64,000 bases of DNA from Rhynchopus sp. YZ270_cl-10 (lineage: Eukaryota > Euglenozoa > Diplonemea > Diplonemida > Diplonemidae). Shown here piece by piece: positions 23,242 to 33,331 of the stretch (position 1 is its first letter; every line of letters starts with the position of its first letter). The position numbers and the translations under genes were made by a program. The notes under the pieces are model-generated. The model saw only the letters and a program-made list of their open reading frames with translations, did no database searches and was not told where the DNA came from. Location of the stretch: the NCBI GenBank assembly GCA_964035575.1, contig OZ037861.1, forward strand, positions 1 through 64,000, given 5' to 3'.

Positions 23242-23430
23242 TGTGTTCTTGTTGTGTTACAGTATTTGTAGTATTGGCCTGTGATTTGTTAGTCCGTTGA
23301 GTAAGGCAACAAAAACTTAAAGAATACAAGAAAAACAGAGGGAGGGACAAATAATAATTGGGATGGGTTGCAATATTATTTCATTTGGCATGTTCTTTAT
23401 TTTTGTTTTCTTTTGTCTTGGTTTTATTTA

Positions 23431-24105
23431 TTAAACCCAGTGTGCAGCAAACCTGTTCAGTGCCATGAAGGTTATTTCAGATGCTGAAGAGGGGGATAGG
23501 GTATCAACACTAGATTTGCTGCTTGATGTGCTGCCTTCCTTCCAGGTGTCTGCATTGGATTCACTGCTGGAGCATGAAGTACTGGAAGGGTAGAATGATG
23601 CAAGGTTCTCCAGGTCAAGTTCTCGGCATATATGGATGTTGATACAACGCTCCCCCCATTTGCATCTCTTCAATTTGTTCAGCCCACAAATCCTGTTCTT
23701 TTGTACAATAATCTTGTCCCCCCGGCGCAAAAGCTCCTCCAAACCTCTTGTACTGCTGAAATTGCTCACAGAGAGCAATGCTATGTTGTCCTTGCCCTTC
23801 AACATGACGCATTTTTTGCTGACCCATTTTCCGGAATGAAGCGCGCAGCACTGGCCCGCCATTTCATCGCGAAGTCTGTCTACAGCATCTGGACTCACAT
23901 GTAGTTGACGGCACGTCTTCTGTGACTTACATTTCCCTCTGTGAAATAGTATGCACACATTCAGTGGTCTATTTCCAAGGGTTCCTTGAAGATATGCTGT
24001 TCGTCCTTTTGTTTCACATGTTTCTGAAAAATGGAATGCAACAAGCTGGGCACGGTTTCCAGGGTCTCTTGCTTCTATCACTTTGCCTTCTAACAGTGTG
24101 TTCAT
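23431..24105 (-). CDS. Protein with two CCCH zinc fingers (224 aa)
   Basis: Likely RNA-binding regulator. Two fingers fit C-x7-C-x5-C-x3-H exactly: C51, C59, C65, H69 (CILFHRGKCKSQKTCRQLH) and C140, C148, C154, H158 (CGLNKLKRCKWGERCINIH). CCCH proteins of this kind are common post-transcriptional regulators in Euglenozoa, where genes are transcribed together and control acts on mRNA. Between the fingers is a basic segment with additional cysteines; after the second finger is a Ser-rich tail (SSTSCSSSESNADTWKEGST). No membrane segment. A predicted SL acceptor AG (CCACACAG) lies 26 nt before the ATG. The fingers are clear; the RNA target and role are unknown. Confidence 0.88.
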   Translation of the reverse strand: MNTLLEGKVIEARDPGNRAQLVAFHFSETCETKGRTAYLQGTLGNRPLNVCILFHRGKCKSQKTCRQLHVSPDAVDRLRDEMAGQCCALHSGKWVSKKCVMLKGKDNIALLSVSNFSSTRGLEELLRRGDKIIVQKNRICGLNKLKRCKWGERCINIHICRELDLENLASFYPSSTSCSSSESNADTWKEGSTSSSKSSVDTLSPSSASEITFMALNRFAAHWV

Positions 24106-24297
24106 GTTGTATTCAAAAAATGTGTGTTAGGCTGTGTGGTGTTTGGGTATGGAGGATGAAGGGTGCCTGGATGGTTTACAAAAACAAGAAGGGAGTGTGA
24201 GGTAAAACACTTTGCCAGTCTGTTCTGTGAGTATGCTGTTTACCCCTGGACACACCCTATAATATTTCCACACAATAGCAAACCTGTATTAGTGGGG

Positions 24298-24590
24298 TAT
24301 ACACAGTGTACACAGTATACACAGAATACACGGTATACACAGTATACACAGTATACAACAAAATATTGCTAATATATGTTCCGACTACTATTCCTATGGT
24401 GACGGCACTCCTACAAACTCACTGACCGACCATAAAAGGCATGGGTTGGTTTGCGGGTTTGGAGAGTGGGCAGGTGTACACAGTATACACAGTATACACA
24501 GTATACAAAATATACAAAATATTGCTAATATATGTTCCAAACTACATGTTCTATGGTGACGGCACTCCTACAAACTCACTGACCAATAGA
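24298..24590 (-). repeat. Reversed TATACTGTG/cassette repeats, two units
   Basis: Two inverted copies of the 9-bp-run plus cassette unit found at 15.4-16.7 kb (ACAAAATATTGCTAATATAT, TGGTGACGGCACTCCTACAA). A short octamer remnant (GGTTTGCGGGTTTGG) separates them. They sit between the minus-strand group and the plus-strand C2H2 gene. Confidence 0.88.
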
Positions 24591-24835
24591 AAACACCGTA
24601 AAAACAGCAAAATTGACTACACAGGTTTATGAGTTGACTGGTTAGTTGCATATGTATTGGTGTTTCCCTGCGGTGCGGGATGTGTGTAGGAGGGAATGCC
24701 ACCTCATTAGATGGATGGAGATGAATTAAATTTTTGGTCTGTAGCCCAGGAAATACCATTGTGGTAGGTCCTACTTAATATATTTCTCTTATTCACTCCC
24801 CTCCCCCAGAGAACGACACAAACAAAAACAATAAC

Positions 24836-25729
24836 ATGAAGCCTACACCATGGAGTGCTGCTCTTCAGTCCACCAATCTCCTTGCGGAGGCCCCGATGGT
24901 CCTTCCAACTCCGAAGACTAAAGAAGAAGAGTCTAATTCAGCACCGGATGATGAGCTCCCGGATGACGTTGTCAGAAACAATGTGCTTAATGAGCCGGTT
25001 GATGATAGTCTTGCGGGTCTGATCACAGATCTACATATCCAGATGGAGAAAACTAAAGAAATGTGCAGGCAACTCACAGAAGCTCACAACATGGTTCGTT
25101 CCGCCCACAGCTTCTACACATCACTGGTATGTAATATTACTCGTCGTTATTACTTTCAAATTCTTCTTAACACAGCATGAACGTGCGATGGAACACATCG
25201 TCGAACATCAAAACAAGAGGAGGAGGGTTGATACACCAAAGGTATAATGACTATTTGGTTTTATTCAATGAACTAACGTTACTGATACAAATAATAATCA
25301 CAGCGCGATTCGAGGAGGTCGCAGGAGGCTAGAACACCTGATACCCCCACACTTGAGACCCCCACACCTGAGACCCCCACACCGGAGGCCCCTCAGGCCC
25401 CCCCAACTCGTACTCGTACTCCAGCGAGGAGAGGAGTATGGGTTTGTGAAACGTGTAAGAAGGTTTGTGAAACCATATCTGCACTGAAGAACCACGTAAA
25501 AGTTCACGAGGAAAAAGCTCCAAAACCCAGGAGGAATTACAAGAAAAAAAGCCCCCTGGTGACCACCCCCCAGGTTACCACACCCCAGGTTACCACCCCC
25601 CAGGTTACCACACCCCAGGTTACCGCCCCCCAGGTTACCGCCCCCCAGGTCACCACCCCAGAAATCATCATCCCAAGTGATTTGTTGGACTATGACGATG
25701 ATGACGATGATGATGAAGAAGATTTTTAG
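24836..25729 (+). CDS. C2H2 zinc-finger, coiled-coil protein (three exons, 260 aa)
   Basis: Exons 24836-25126, 25176-25241 and 25304-25729, all joined in phase 0. Introns are 49 bp (GTATGT...ACACAG) and 62 bp (GTATAA...TCACAG). Residues ~55-115 form a likely coiled coil running across exons 1 and 2 (LAGLITDLHIQMEKTKEMCR...), followed by a basic KRRR. Exon 3 holds TPE/TPT repeats, then one classical finger WVCETCKKVCETISALKNH with spacing C-x2-C-x12-H-x3-H, a basic stretch (PKPRRNYKKK), seven VT[TA]P[QE] repeats encoded by a 15-bp minisatellite, and an acidic tail (DYDDDDDDDEEDF). A strong SL acceptor (CTCCCCTCCCCCAG) lies 26 nt before the ATG. Nucleic-acid binding is likely from the finger; the role is unknown. 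Without splicing, the first exon would end in a stop 18 codons later. Confidence 0.85.
25557..25657 (+). repeat. 15-bp coding minisatellite (VTTPQ repeats)
   Basis: About seven copies of GTTACCACCCCCCAG, with ACA, GCC and GTC variants, kept in frame within exon 3 of the C2H2 gene. It encodes VTTPQ or VTAPQ pentapeptides. Confidence 0.9.
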
Positions 25730-25999
25730 GAATTATCATTCTTATTTTTTACAGTAAATTTTTTTTTAGTAGTCGTAGTATTTGACAAAATGATCCCCGT
25801 AAAAATTCGTGCTTCTGCGTATTCCCCCTTTTGTTTTCCCCCACTCAATTTATAACTTTTTTTTTATAAAAAAAAGTCCACACCCATGAGGCGAGCGTTT
25901 TGGCATACGCTTGTAAGGACAGCCTAAAAAAAAGCTTTCATCTGAAACAGAAACGGTGTGGAAACAAACAACAAACAACAAGCAATCTTAATTTTTTTC
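25730..25999. other. AT-rich spacer
   Basis: 3' flank of the C2H2 gene. 25872-25925 repeats a segment also at 17048-17107 (AAGTCCACACCCATG, then TTTGGCAT and TGTAAGGACAG). No gene seen. Confidence 0.55.
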
Positions 26000-26673
26000 C
26001 TCCCGTTGTCTTGAGCCGCAATAAAAGAGAAAGGTGTCGCTCGAGCATTGTCTTCTGTTTTTTTATTTTTCCGTTTTATTTGTATATTTTTCCAGACACA
26101 AAATATCAGATACAATAAAAAATAGAAAAACATTTTTTGTCTGAAATAACAAAGTACATTTTTATTTATCAGCAGAAGGAAATATCACACAAACAAACTA
26201 TGACGTTCAACCCAATGTGGTATGAGATTCAGTCTAATCTGCTAGAAGGAGAGACAGCTATTGACCGTCCGGATCTGGTGCACCGCATCTTCTACTTCAA
26301 GGTGAAGGAGCTTGTAAATTATATCAGAGAAAAAAATGTTCTTGGGGATCACATTTCAATGGTGGTGGTGATGGAATACCAGAAGAGGGGTCTTCCTCAT
26401 GCTCACGCAATTCTTTGGAACAACAACAGAACATCACCGAAGAATCCTTTAAATGTGGGTCACATCGTACAACTCCCTGGACCAGCACACCCAAACTTCT
26501 ACAAAGCTTTCAGTCAGTATCTGATGAACAACAGGTGGATGGTTCATTACAATCTTCTCCTGAAATATCGGCGCCACAGAAACAATGAGGAAGTGCGCGG
26601 GGTCCTTGTTGTTAAGTATTTGTTTAAATACTTATTCAAGGGGGAGCCTGTGACAGGTCTATTGATGCAATGA
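26000..26673 (+). pseudogene. Truncated Helitron Rep fragment with 5' flank
   Basis: The frame starting at 26200 (MTFNPMWYEIQSNLLEG) aligns with residues ~665-890 of the intact Helitron protein downstream: DRPDLVHRIFYFKVKEL, the HUH-like GLPHAHAILW, and the catalytic-tyrosine segment VVKYLFKYLFKG. About 660 N-terminal residues and everything after the Rep tyrosines are missing, with a further internal shortening between them. The ~180 bp before its ATG resembles the ~180 bp before the intact gene's ATG (TTCCGTTTTATTT, CAGACACA, CACAAACAAACTATG), so it is the remnant of a related copy lying head-to-tail with the intact one. Confidence 0.8.
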
Positions 26674-26971
26674 TTTGTGTGGTAGAGTTGTGAACATTAA
26701 GGATAAAAAAAAGAAAACGAAATACAAAATAGCGATAAGTGGGGATATGTCTTTGTGGGCTTGCGGGTTTGCGAGTTTTTTTGTCTCAGTTAATTTTTGT
26801 TTTTTGTTTGTTCCAAATTTTTCTACTCTTCCGTTTTATTTTGTCAGACACAGAATATCAAATCACATAATACAACAGCAAAAAAGATATATTCTATTTT
26901 TCCAATAATTCTGATAACATTTTTATCCATCACCAGTCATTACAAACAGAAAAAATAACACACCGCAAACT
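26674..26971 (+). other. 5' flank of the Helitron gene
   Basis: AT-rich. Contains an octamer-like GGGCTTGCGGGTTTGCG at ~26758, the segment shared with the flank of the truncated copy, and an AG (CAAACAG) 22 nt before the Helitron ATG that could act as an SL acceptor. Confidence 0.5.
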
Positions 26972-29900
26972 ATGTTTGAAGGGGAATATCAAGATCTCTA
27001 TGCTAAAATGATAGATGGAGATTTGGATGACTGCGCCGGAGAGCCTCCATCGAAGGGCTGGTCTAGATACCTGTCGGACATGCGTGAATCTTTGCGTCTC
27101 TCGGCTGAAACATCACGAATGCAGTTAGAAGAGATAAATTTTTCCTGCAGCCAGTACGAAAGCTTTACACCACACACTCAATATGATGTCTGTGAGTGGT
27201 GTTTAAAAAGATATCAAAGAACAGAAAAACATGATCCACATTGCTTCTTCAGATACATGCACATTACGCACCTTGCAAAATGCCGCCTTGCGTACGTTAT
27301 TGCTTCTATTAGAACAATAACTAATAAAGCTTCGTTCAGAGATCTCTTTTCTGTGCATCCGGAGTTAGAGTCTCGCTGGAACTGTTCCCTTGATTCTCTC
27401 ACACGTTCTGACAAGAACAAAGTCAGATTGCTTGAGGAAGAAAAGTGTGATGCCATGCAAGGACTTTCTCCGCACATTTTGGGATTAGTAGAGAACTGTG
27501 CAAATGACATCTGCGAAAGATGGCTTGAGAAGAGGTCCGATAAGCTAAGAAAAAACGATCCTATCTGCCAAGCATTAGTTGCAGAATTCGAAAATAGGGT
27601 TTCTACTTCGGAAATGTGTGGGAGAAGTCTTGACCCAAGCCTCCACTCAGCTGCAATGAAGCTTGAAGACTACACAAATGGATGCGTGTCTTATGCTGAC
27701 ATTGGGGGGATGAATTCTGTCTGTAGAAAATGTGGCGCAAAGCTCTTCGCTGGTGAAGTCCGAGGAGAAGGGAGATATGGAATTTGCTGCAACAGAATTA
27801 AGGAGAAAGACATCCCTGCACCAATTGAATTTGAGAACGACAACCACAAAAAATTGTTCTCGGATCAAACGTTTCTTAAGAATTCATACCGCTTGAATTC
27901 TTATCACCAGATGGCCAAGGCATTGCATACCCCCCACAAGTTGTTTTCCAACACACGCGGAATACACAACATAGTTGTAAAAGGAAAAGGGGTGAAGAAA
28001 ATTATGGGCCTGTCTGACGATGCGGAAACAAGAAACCAAACCTGGTTTGTTGGTGGATACAACGAGCAGGACCGCGCCTTGAAAGGCTTGCAAGAGATGG
28101 AGAGGATCCCAGAACTGGAACGCGACACAACCCTCTACCAGGACATCATGACCATGCTGAAAGACAATTGCTATGTCAGGATGTTCAGGAGAGCCTCAGT
28201 TCTGATGGACAGTGCCGAAGAGAATACACATGTGGCCATCAACTTTGACGATCTGCGAGGACCTGAGAAGACGGGACGGGAGTACGCAAACGCCGCTGCA
28301 GAAGATGAATTGCGGGCTGTATATACTGTCAGTACTGGAACAGATGATCACAAATACGCAGCAGGTTGGGGCCGGCAGCAGTACAGCGTTATTATGCAGG
28401 GAGAAGCTGAAGGTGAAGGAAGCGATAGATACAGCAGAAAGATATCAGATTTTGATGCCAGGTTCGAGCCACTGTGTTTTCCCCTGATACATGTGTGTCC
28501 AAAAGACAGTACAGGTTGGAGACACAGTCGAAAAGATGAAGCAACGCCAAACCCCTACAGTGGTGTGTCAGCACAGGAGTATGGCTGCTTCCACCTGTTT
28601 TCACGGGCGACCGAGAAGAACCCAGATGGGGAACCAGGGCCTGCACTGATAGGGCGCAAGCTGACCGAATACTTCTTCCTTCAGCTTGGCATCCGTGCCA
28701 TTACGCAACGCATATCTTACCACAGCCAGCAGATAGTAAAGAAGTATGCAACAAAAGAATTCCTTGAAGAGGCCCGTGTTACGACAGTGGTGGAAAACCG
28801 TCGCGTCACCACACACGATGCGACCAATGACACTACAACAGCCACCACTACCCTCTATGCCAGCTACCCGCGTGGGAAGAGAGCTAGAATTCAAGACCTC
28901 AACGATTCACTTGCGTTGAAGGCCCGTCTTGGCTGCCCCGATTATTTCCTGACCATGACAGCCAACCCACACTGGCCAGAGATTCTCAGGGAGCTGCGTC
29001 CAGGAGAAAGACCCTGTGACAGGTCTGATCTTGTGCACCGAGTGTTCAACCTCAAGATGGATCAACTTGAGAGAAAGTTGAAAGAGAATGCACTCGGGAC
29101 GTACCAGGCAATGGTTCGTGTGGTGGAGTACCAGAAGCGTGGACTCCCCCACTTGCATCTTCTTCTGTGGGTTTCCAAGGAGCATAAGCCGAAGTCTGCA
29201 GCCATTTTTGACATGGCGGTGTCGTGCCAGTTGCCTGATCCCGAAACGCAAGAAGAGCTGTACAACTTGGTGTCGGAGCAGATGATGCACACCAAGTGTG
29301 ATACTGTTCCCAGTGCACGATGCAAGGTGCCTGGCCCAGACGGCAACGCACGGTGCAAACAGCACTACCCTAAAAACTTTCGGGAAGATACCCTGGCCAC
29401 TGAGACAGGAATGTACAGCTATGGTATGCGGCCTGAAAATGGGAGAACAAGCGCTGTTGCGGAAAAAGACCAAGAGCGGGCAAGAAAGCTGGCCACAGAA
29501 GGGAAGGTACACCCCAGCTGTAGAGACAACCGCTATGTTGTTTCCTACAACATAGTTCTTCTCACCCAGTTCATGAGCCACTTCAACATAGAAGCTGTTG
29601 GATCTCCAGTTGTCATCAGATACCTCTTCAAGTATCTGTTCAAGGACGATGAGTATGCTAATGTGTCAGTTTCAGCCAAAGACGGCGAACAAAACAAAAC
29701 GGATGAGTGCATGAGCTATCTTACAGGCATACACATTGGGTCACTTGAGGCCATTGGATACCTTCTCGGAACGAAGATGAGATACATTGACCCAAGTGTC
29801 ACCAGACTTGATGTTCATCTTGCAGGCCAGCAAAGGCTGTACTACTTTCCTGGCAAGGAGGCAGAGGCGCTTGACAAGGCCACAGACACAACACTCACAG

Positions 29901-32900
29901 CCTGGTTTGCTGCAAATAGCGACGCAAAACGTGACCCGTCTTCCAAGTACCAGGGAATACAAACCCTGAACTACATCACTGTTCCTGAATACTTTGCCTT
30001 CTCCAGAGATAAAGCAGAGTGGACCCTGAGGAAAAGCTACGTGTACTGCCCCAGAACTGAGTCGCTTGTCACAACGGACAGATCACGAGCTGCAAAGTCC
30101 CATCTTCTGGCTATTGGTCGCCTGTACAGAACCCCTGTTTTGGATAAGGAGCTTCAGGCTCTGCGCACTATCCTCATGGTGAGAAAAGGACCCACTAGCT
30201 TTGATGACCTGATGACTGTAGAAGGGAAAAAGTGCGAGTCCTTTACGGATGCAGCAAATGAAATGGGGCTCCTTCAGGATGGTGAACTTGTGAAGCTTAC
30301 ACTTGTGGATGCAGTCAAAACCACTGTGTCAGGAAGATGCCTCAGGTTTACCCTTGCTGTTCTACTCAACTCCTTTGCTATTCCTCCTAATAACATGAAA
30401 GAACTCTGGAAGACATACAAGGTGGAGCTGTGCAAGCGCCCTCTGAAGCAGGGAGAGACTGCACCTGATGAGGAGGCTGCGGTATCTGAGCAGGAGGAAA
30501 ATGAAGCACTGTTGGATATTCAGAATGTGTTGAGAAACATTTGTGGGTCGGATGTAAAGCTCGAAGTCTTTGGACTCCCAACACCAACTGCTGCTATGAG
30601 GAGTTCGAACGATGGAGTGTCTTGGGTTATGAAGGATGAAATCTACAACATGGAAAAGCAGTGGCAGGAGTGGGAGAAAATTGAACCTAAGCTCAATACA
30701 AAACAGAGGGATGCAGTTCAGCGTATTCAACTCTCTGTGACTCAGGGCAAAGGCGAGATGTTTCTGCTTCAGGGTGCTGCAGGGACTGGAAAAACGTTTA
30801 CCTACCAAGCCATGCTCAGTTGGTGCAGAAGCCACAGAGGGGTTCCTGCGCAAGGTTACACGCATCGTCCTAACATTGCCCTTGCAGTCGCAAGCTCTGG
30901 TATTGCAGCAATGCTCCTGCCTGGAGGAAGAACATCACACAACAGATTTAAGTTTCCCCTTGATCTGTACCCAGATGACCACCACTCTGTCTGCAAACTG
31001 ACAAAAGAAATTGAGGATCTCATCCGCGCAACGGATCTCATTGTCTTTGACGAGGTGGTTATGGCAAACAGGGGCCATATAGAACTTCTCGACAGAACCT
31101 GCAGAAAGGTGACCGGAAAGGCCATGTGGTTTGGTGGAATTACTGTGGTTCTTGGTGGCGACTTCAAGCAGATTCTTCCTGTTACTGAGGGAGACAAGAG
31201 TGCCACGCTTAAAAACTGTCTGCATACTTCTCCTCTCTTCCAAAACATGACTATGCTGTCCCTTATCGAGATAATGAGGCAGAAGGATGACAAAAATTGG
31301 GCGACCTACCTGGGAACCATTGGCGATGGGTCGTGCAACGATAGAGACGGTTCCATATCTCTCCCAAGAAACCTCTACCGAAAGGATTGTGGGGATTATG
31401 TTGTACCTGATGACCTCATCACCCACGTTTTCCCTCTGATTGGAGAAGGTGTAGTTGGAAATGGCATGATCCTTGCACCAACTAACAAAGCTCAGAAGGC
31501 AATGAACAACATTTGCCTCAAGAGGCTGTGTGGGAAACAAAAAGAAGTACTCCATGAGTTCCAGCTGACAGGGAAAGACACATGCACAGAGGAGTCTGTT
31601 GAGGGGGAATCTGCCATTGACTCAGACGTGATGAATGCGTACCAGCAGACAGGCATACCTGACCACTGCATCACTGTCAAGGTTGGTGCTCCTCTAATGT
31701 TGCTCAAAAACCTCAACCCACCAAAGGGTCTCTGCAATGGAACGAGGTTTATTGTGACTGGCGTGACACAGCTCAACATTCAGGGTATCATTGTGGGTGA
31801 CCCTAAAAGAGTTGGAACGGCAGTGAACATCCCCAGAGTTAAGAACACTCCTGACGAGAAGAAGGCTGGTTTCAGCATGCAGCGCGTCCAGTTTCCTGTC
31901 GCACTGTCATTTGCCTCTACAATTAACAAGTCGCAGGGACAGACCCTCGATAGGGTTGGACTCGACCTCACAGAGTCACAGTGTTTTGCACATGGGCAGT
32001 TGTACGTTGCTCTGAGCAGATGCCCAAAGGCAGAGCATGTCAAGGTTGCAGTGCCTCTGAAGAAATGGACCAAATCAAACAGAACTATTGTGGAGCCATA
32101 CAGAGTGTCAAACCCTGTCTACAAGGACATGCTGAAATCTGTTTCTGACCGTGGACTCGAGGGCATCTTTATGCAGCTGACTGACGCAGAAGAGGCCATG
32201 CTACAGAGTTACCACGTCATGACTGACAAAGAGTACTCTGAACAGACCCACAGACAAGCAAAGATGCCTCCACCATCTGACGACCATAAATTCTGGGACC
32301 CCATGCCAATGCAGTGCGAGAGCATTCAGTTTGAAGATGCTGAAGATCTTGTCTACGTAGCCAAAAAGAGGAAGAGAGATCTAGAAGATAAGTCTCCTAA
32401 GAAGCGGAAGAAGAATAACCCTACATCAGCAGAAACAACAACAGCACAAAAGCCGAAGCTCTCCATTACCAGGGTTTTGGGGGATGGTACTTGCTTTTAC
32501 CATGCCGTAGACCAGTCTATTACAAAGAGGATAGGACAAGGGAATCAACTCAGAAGAGAATTGGAATTGTTTGTTGTGCAGAACAGTACTACAATAAAAC
32601 ATCATCCTCTTATTGTACCTGAAAACGCTAATACCGTATCCTCAATTGTAGGCACCTACAACGCCCTTATGAACAGGATAACTGGCAGGATTGATGGGAC
32701 GTACGCAACATCAGACTATGCAGAACAGATTGAGTTTGCCTTGGTGAGTCTCTTAAAACGTGTTTTAATAACTATTGTCAAAATGAACCAAGATAACAAG
32801 CCCTCATCTTTTCACTTTTTAGGGAACAACTTGTCTACTGAACAAGTTCTTGCTAATATTCCTGCAAAAAACAGGATTATTTTATTACATACTTCAAACC

Positions 32901-33025
32901 CTGATCATTTTAATATTGGTACAGGGTCTCCTGAACATGAATTGGAAACACACAAAAATGGTTTGGAACAATTGCATAGGGGATTTCCCAATGAGATTTT
33001 ATATCAAGTTGATTGGGAGTTGTGA
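26972..33025 (+). CDS. Helitron Rep/helicase transposase with OTU domain (2017 aa)
   Basis: Rolling-circle DNA transposase in one uninterrupted frame. N-terminal cysteine fingers include YDVCEWCLKRYQ (~73) and VCRKCGAKLFAG...YGICCNR (~250). The HUH Rep domain has GLPHLHLLLW (His ~727 and ~729) and two catalytic tyrosines in RYLFKYLFK (~883 and ~887). The PIF1-like SF1B helicase has Walker A GAAGTGKTF (~1268), Walker B LIVFDEV (~1358), GGDFKQILPV (~1394) and SQGQTLDRVGLDL (~1654) with YVALSRC. A bipartite basic stretch (KKRKRDLEDKSPKKRKK, ~1800) looks like a nuclear signal. The C-terminus is an OTU-type cysteine protease with GDGTCFYHA (~1836) and DHFN (~1976). Rep-helicase-OTU order is known in some Helitron lineages. 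All catalytic motifs are present, so the protein may be active. Element ends (TC, CTRR with hairpin) were not located. Confidence 0.95.
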   Translation: MFEGEYQDLYAKMIDGDLDDCAGEPPSKGWSRYLSDMRESLRLSAETSRMQLEEINFSCSQYESFTPHTQYDVCEWCLKRYQRTEKHDPHCFFRYMHITHLAKCRLAYVIASIRTITNKASFRDLFSVHPELESRWNCSLDSLTRSDKNKVRLLEEEKCDAMQGLSPHILGLVENCANDICERWLEKRSDKLRKNDPICQALVAEFENRVSTSEMCGRSLDPSLHSAAMKLEDYTNGCVSYADIGGMNSVCRKCGAKLFAGEVRGEGRYGICCNRIKEKDIPAPIEFENDNHKKLFSDQTFLKNSYRLNSYHQMAKALHTPHKLFSNTRGIHNIVVKGKGVKKIMGLSDDAETRNQTWFVGGYNEQDRALKGLQEMERIPELERDTTLYQDIMTMLKDNCYVRMFRRASVLMDSAEENTHVAINFDDLRGPEKTGREYANAAAEDELRAVYTVSTGTDDHKYAAGWGRQQYSVIMQGEAEGEGSDRYSRKISDFDARFEPLCFPLIHVCPKDSTGWRHSRKDEATPNPYSGVSAQEYGCFHLFSRATEKNPDGEPGPALIGRKLTEYFFLQLGIRAITQRISYHSQQIVKKYATKEFLEEARVTTVVENRRVTTHDATNDTTTATTTLYASYPRGKRARIQDLNDSLALKARLGCPDYFLTMTANPHWPEILRELRPGERPCDRSDLVHRVFNLKMDQLERKLKENALGTYQAMVRVVEYQKRGLPHLHLLLWVSKEHKPKSAAIFDMAVSCQLPDPETQEELYNLVSEQMMHTKCDTVPSARCKVPGPDGNARCKQHYPKNFREDTLATETGMYSYGMRPENGRTSAVAEKDQERARKLATEGKVHPSCRDNRYVVSYNIVLLTQFMSHFNIEAVGSPVVIRYLFKYLFKDDEYANVSVSAKDGEQNKTDECMSYLTGIHIGSLEAIGYLLGTKMRYIDPSVTRLDVHLAGQQRLYYFPGKEAEALDKATDTTLTAWFAANSDAKRDPSSKYQGIQTLNYITVPEYFAFSRDKAEWTLRKSYVYCPRTESLVTTDRSRAAKSHLLAIGRLYRTPVLDKELQALRTILMVRKGPTSFDDLMTVEGKKCESFTDAANEMGLLQDGELVKLTLVDAVKTTVSGRCLRFTLAVLLNSFAIPPNNMKELWKTYKVELCKRPLKQGETAPDEEAAVSEQEENEALLDIQNVLRNICGSDVKLEVFGLPTPTAAMRSSNDGVSWVMKDEIYNMEKQWQEWEKIEPKLNTKQRDAVQRIQLSVTQGKGEMFLLQGAAGTGKTFTYQAMLSWCRSHRGVPAQGYTHRPNIALAVASSGIAAMLLPGGRTSHNRFKFPLDLYPDDHHSVCKLTKEIEDLIRATDLIVFDEVVMANRGHIELLDRTCRKVTGKAMWFGGITVVLGGDFKQILPVTEGDKSATLKNCLHTSPLFQNMTMLSLIEIMRQKDDKNWATYLGTIGDGSCNDRDGSISLPRNLYRKDCGDYVVPDDLITHVFPLIGEGVVGNGMILAPTNKAQKAMNNICLKRLCGKQKEVLHEFQLTGKDTCTEESVEGESAIDSDVMNAYQQTGIPDHCITVKVGAPLMLLKNLNPPKGLCNGTRFIVTGVTQLNIQGIIVGDPKRVGTAVNIPRVKNTPDEKKAGFSMQRVQFPVALSFASTINKSQGQTLDRVGLDLTESQCFAHGQLYVALSRCPKAEHVKVAVPLKKWTKSNRTIVEPYRVSNPVYKDMLKSVSDRGLEGIFMQLTDAEEAMLQSYHVMTDKEYSEQTHRQAKMPPPSDDHKFWDPMPMQCESIQFEDAEDLVYVAKKRKRDLEDKSPKKRKKNNPTSAETTTAQKPKLSITRVLGDGTCFYHAVDQSITKRIGQGNQLRRELELFVVQNSTTIKHHPLIVPENANTVSSIVGTYNALMNRITGRIDGTYATSDYAEQIEFALVSLLKRVLITIVKMNQDNKPSSFHFLGNNLSTEQVLANIPAKNRIILLHTSNPDHFNIGTGSPEHELETHKNGLEQLHRGFPNEILYQVDWEL

Positions 33026-33331
33026 ACATACAAAAAAGTAATAAAAAAAGAAAAATGAAAGAAGTGGTAACAATCGGGGAAATTTTTACGGGTTGGGTTT
33101 GGTGGGTATTTTTTGGGATTGTGGGTTTGGGGATACTATTAGTTTCGAACACAATACAAATGAAGCATGAAATATGAGAGAACAAAAACAAAGCAACATT
33201 TTATATTTCAATTTTTCCTCAAACCCCCCACACACACCCACACACACCCCCACAGAGTATCCACAATATGTCCCTCAATAGAGAGAATGTTACCAGTCAG
33301 GTACATGCGAGGGGTTTTGCCTTATGCAGCC
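33026..33331. other. 3' flank of the Helitron gene
   Basis: AT-rich then C/A-rich (CCCCCCACACACACCCACAC at ~33225). It may contain the Helitron 3' end, but I could not identify a convincing terminal hairpin plus CTRR. Confidence 0.4.

Noticed and set aside
32744-32822. GTGAGT...TTTTTAG as an intron in the Helitron gene
   Set aside because: Splicing would shift the frame and remove the C-terminal DHFN motif; the unspliced frame reads like an OTU domain throughout. Other introns here start GTAT.
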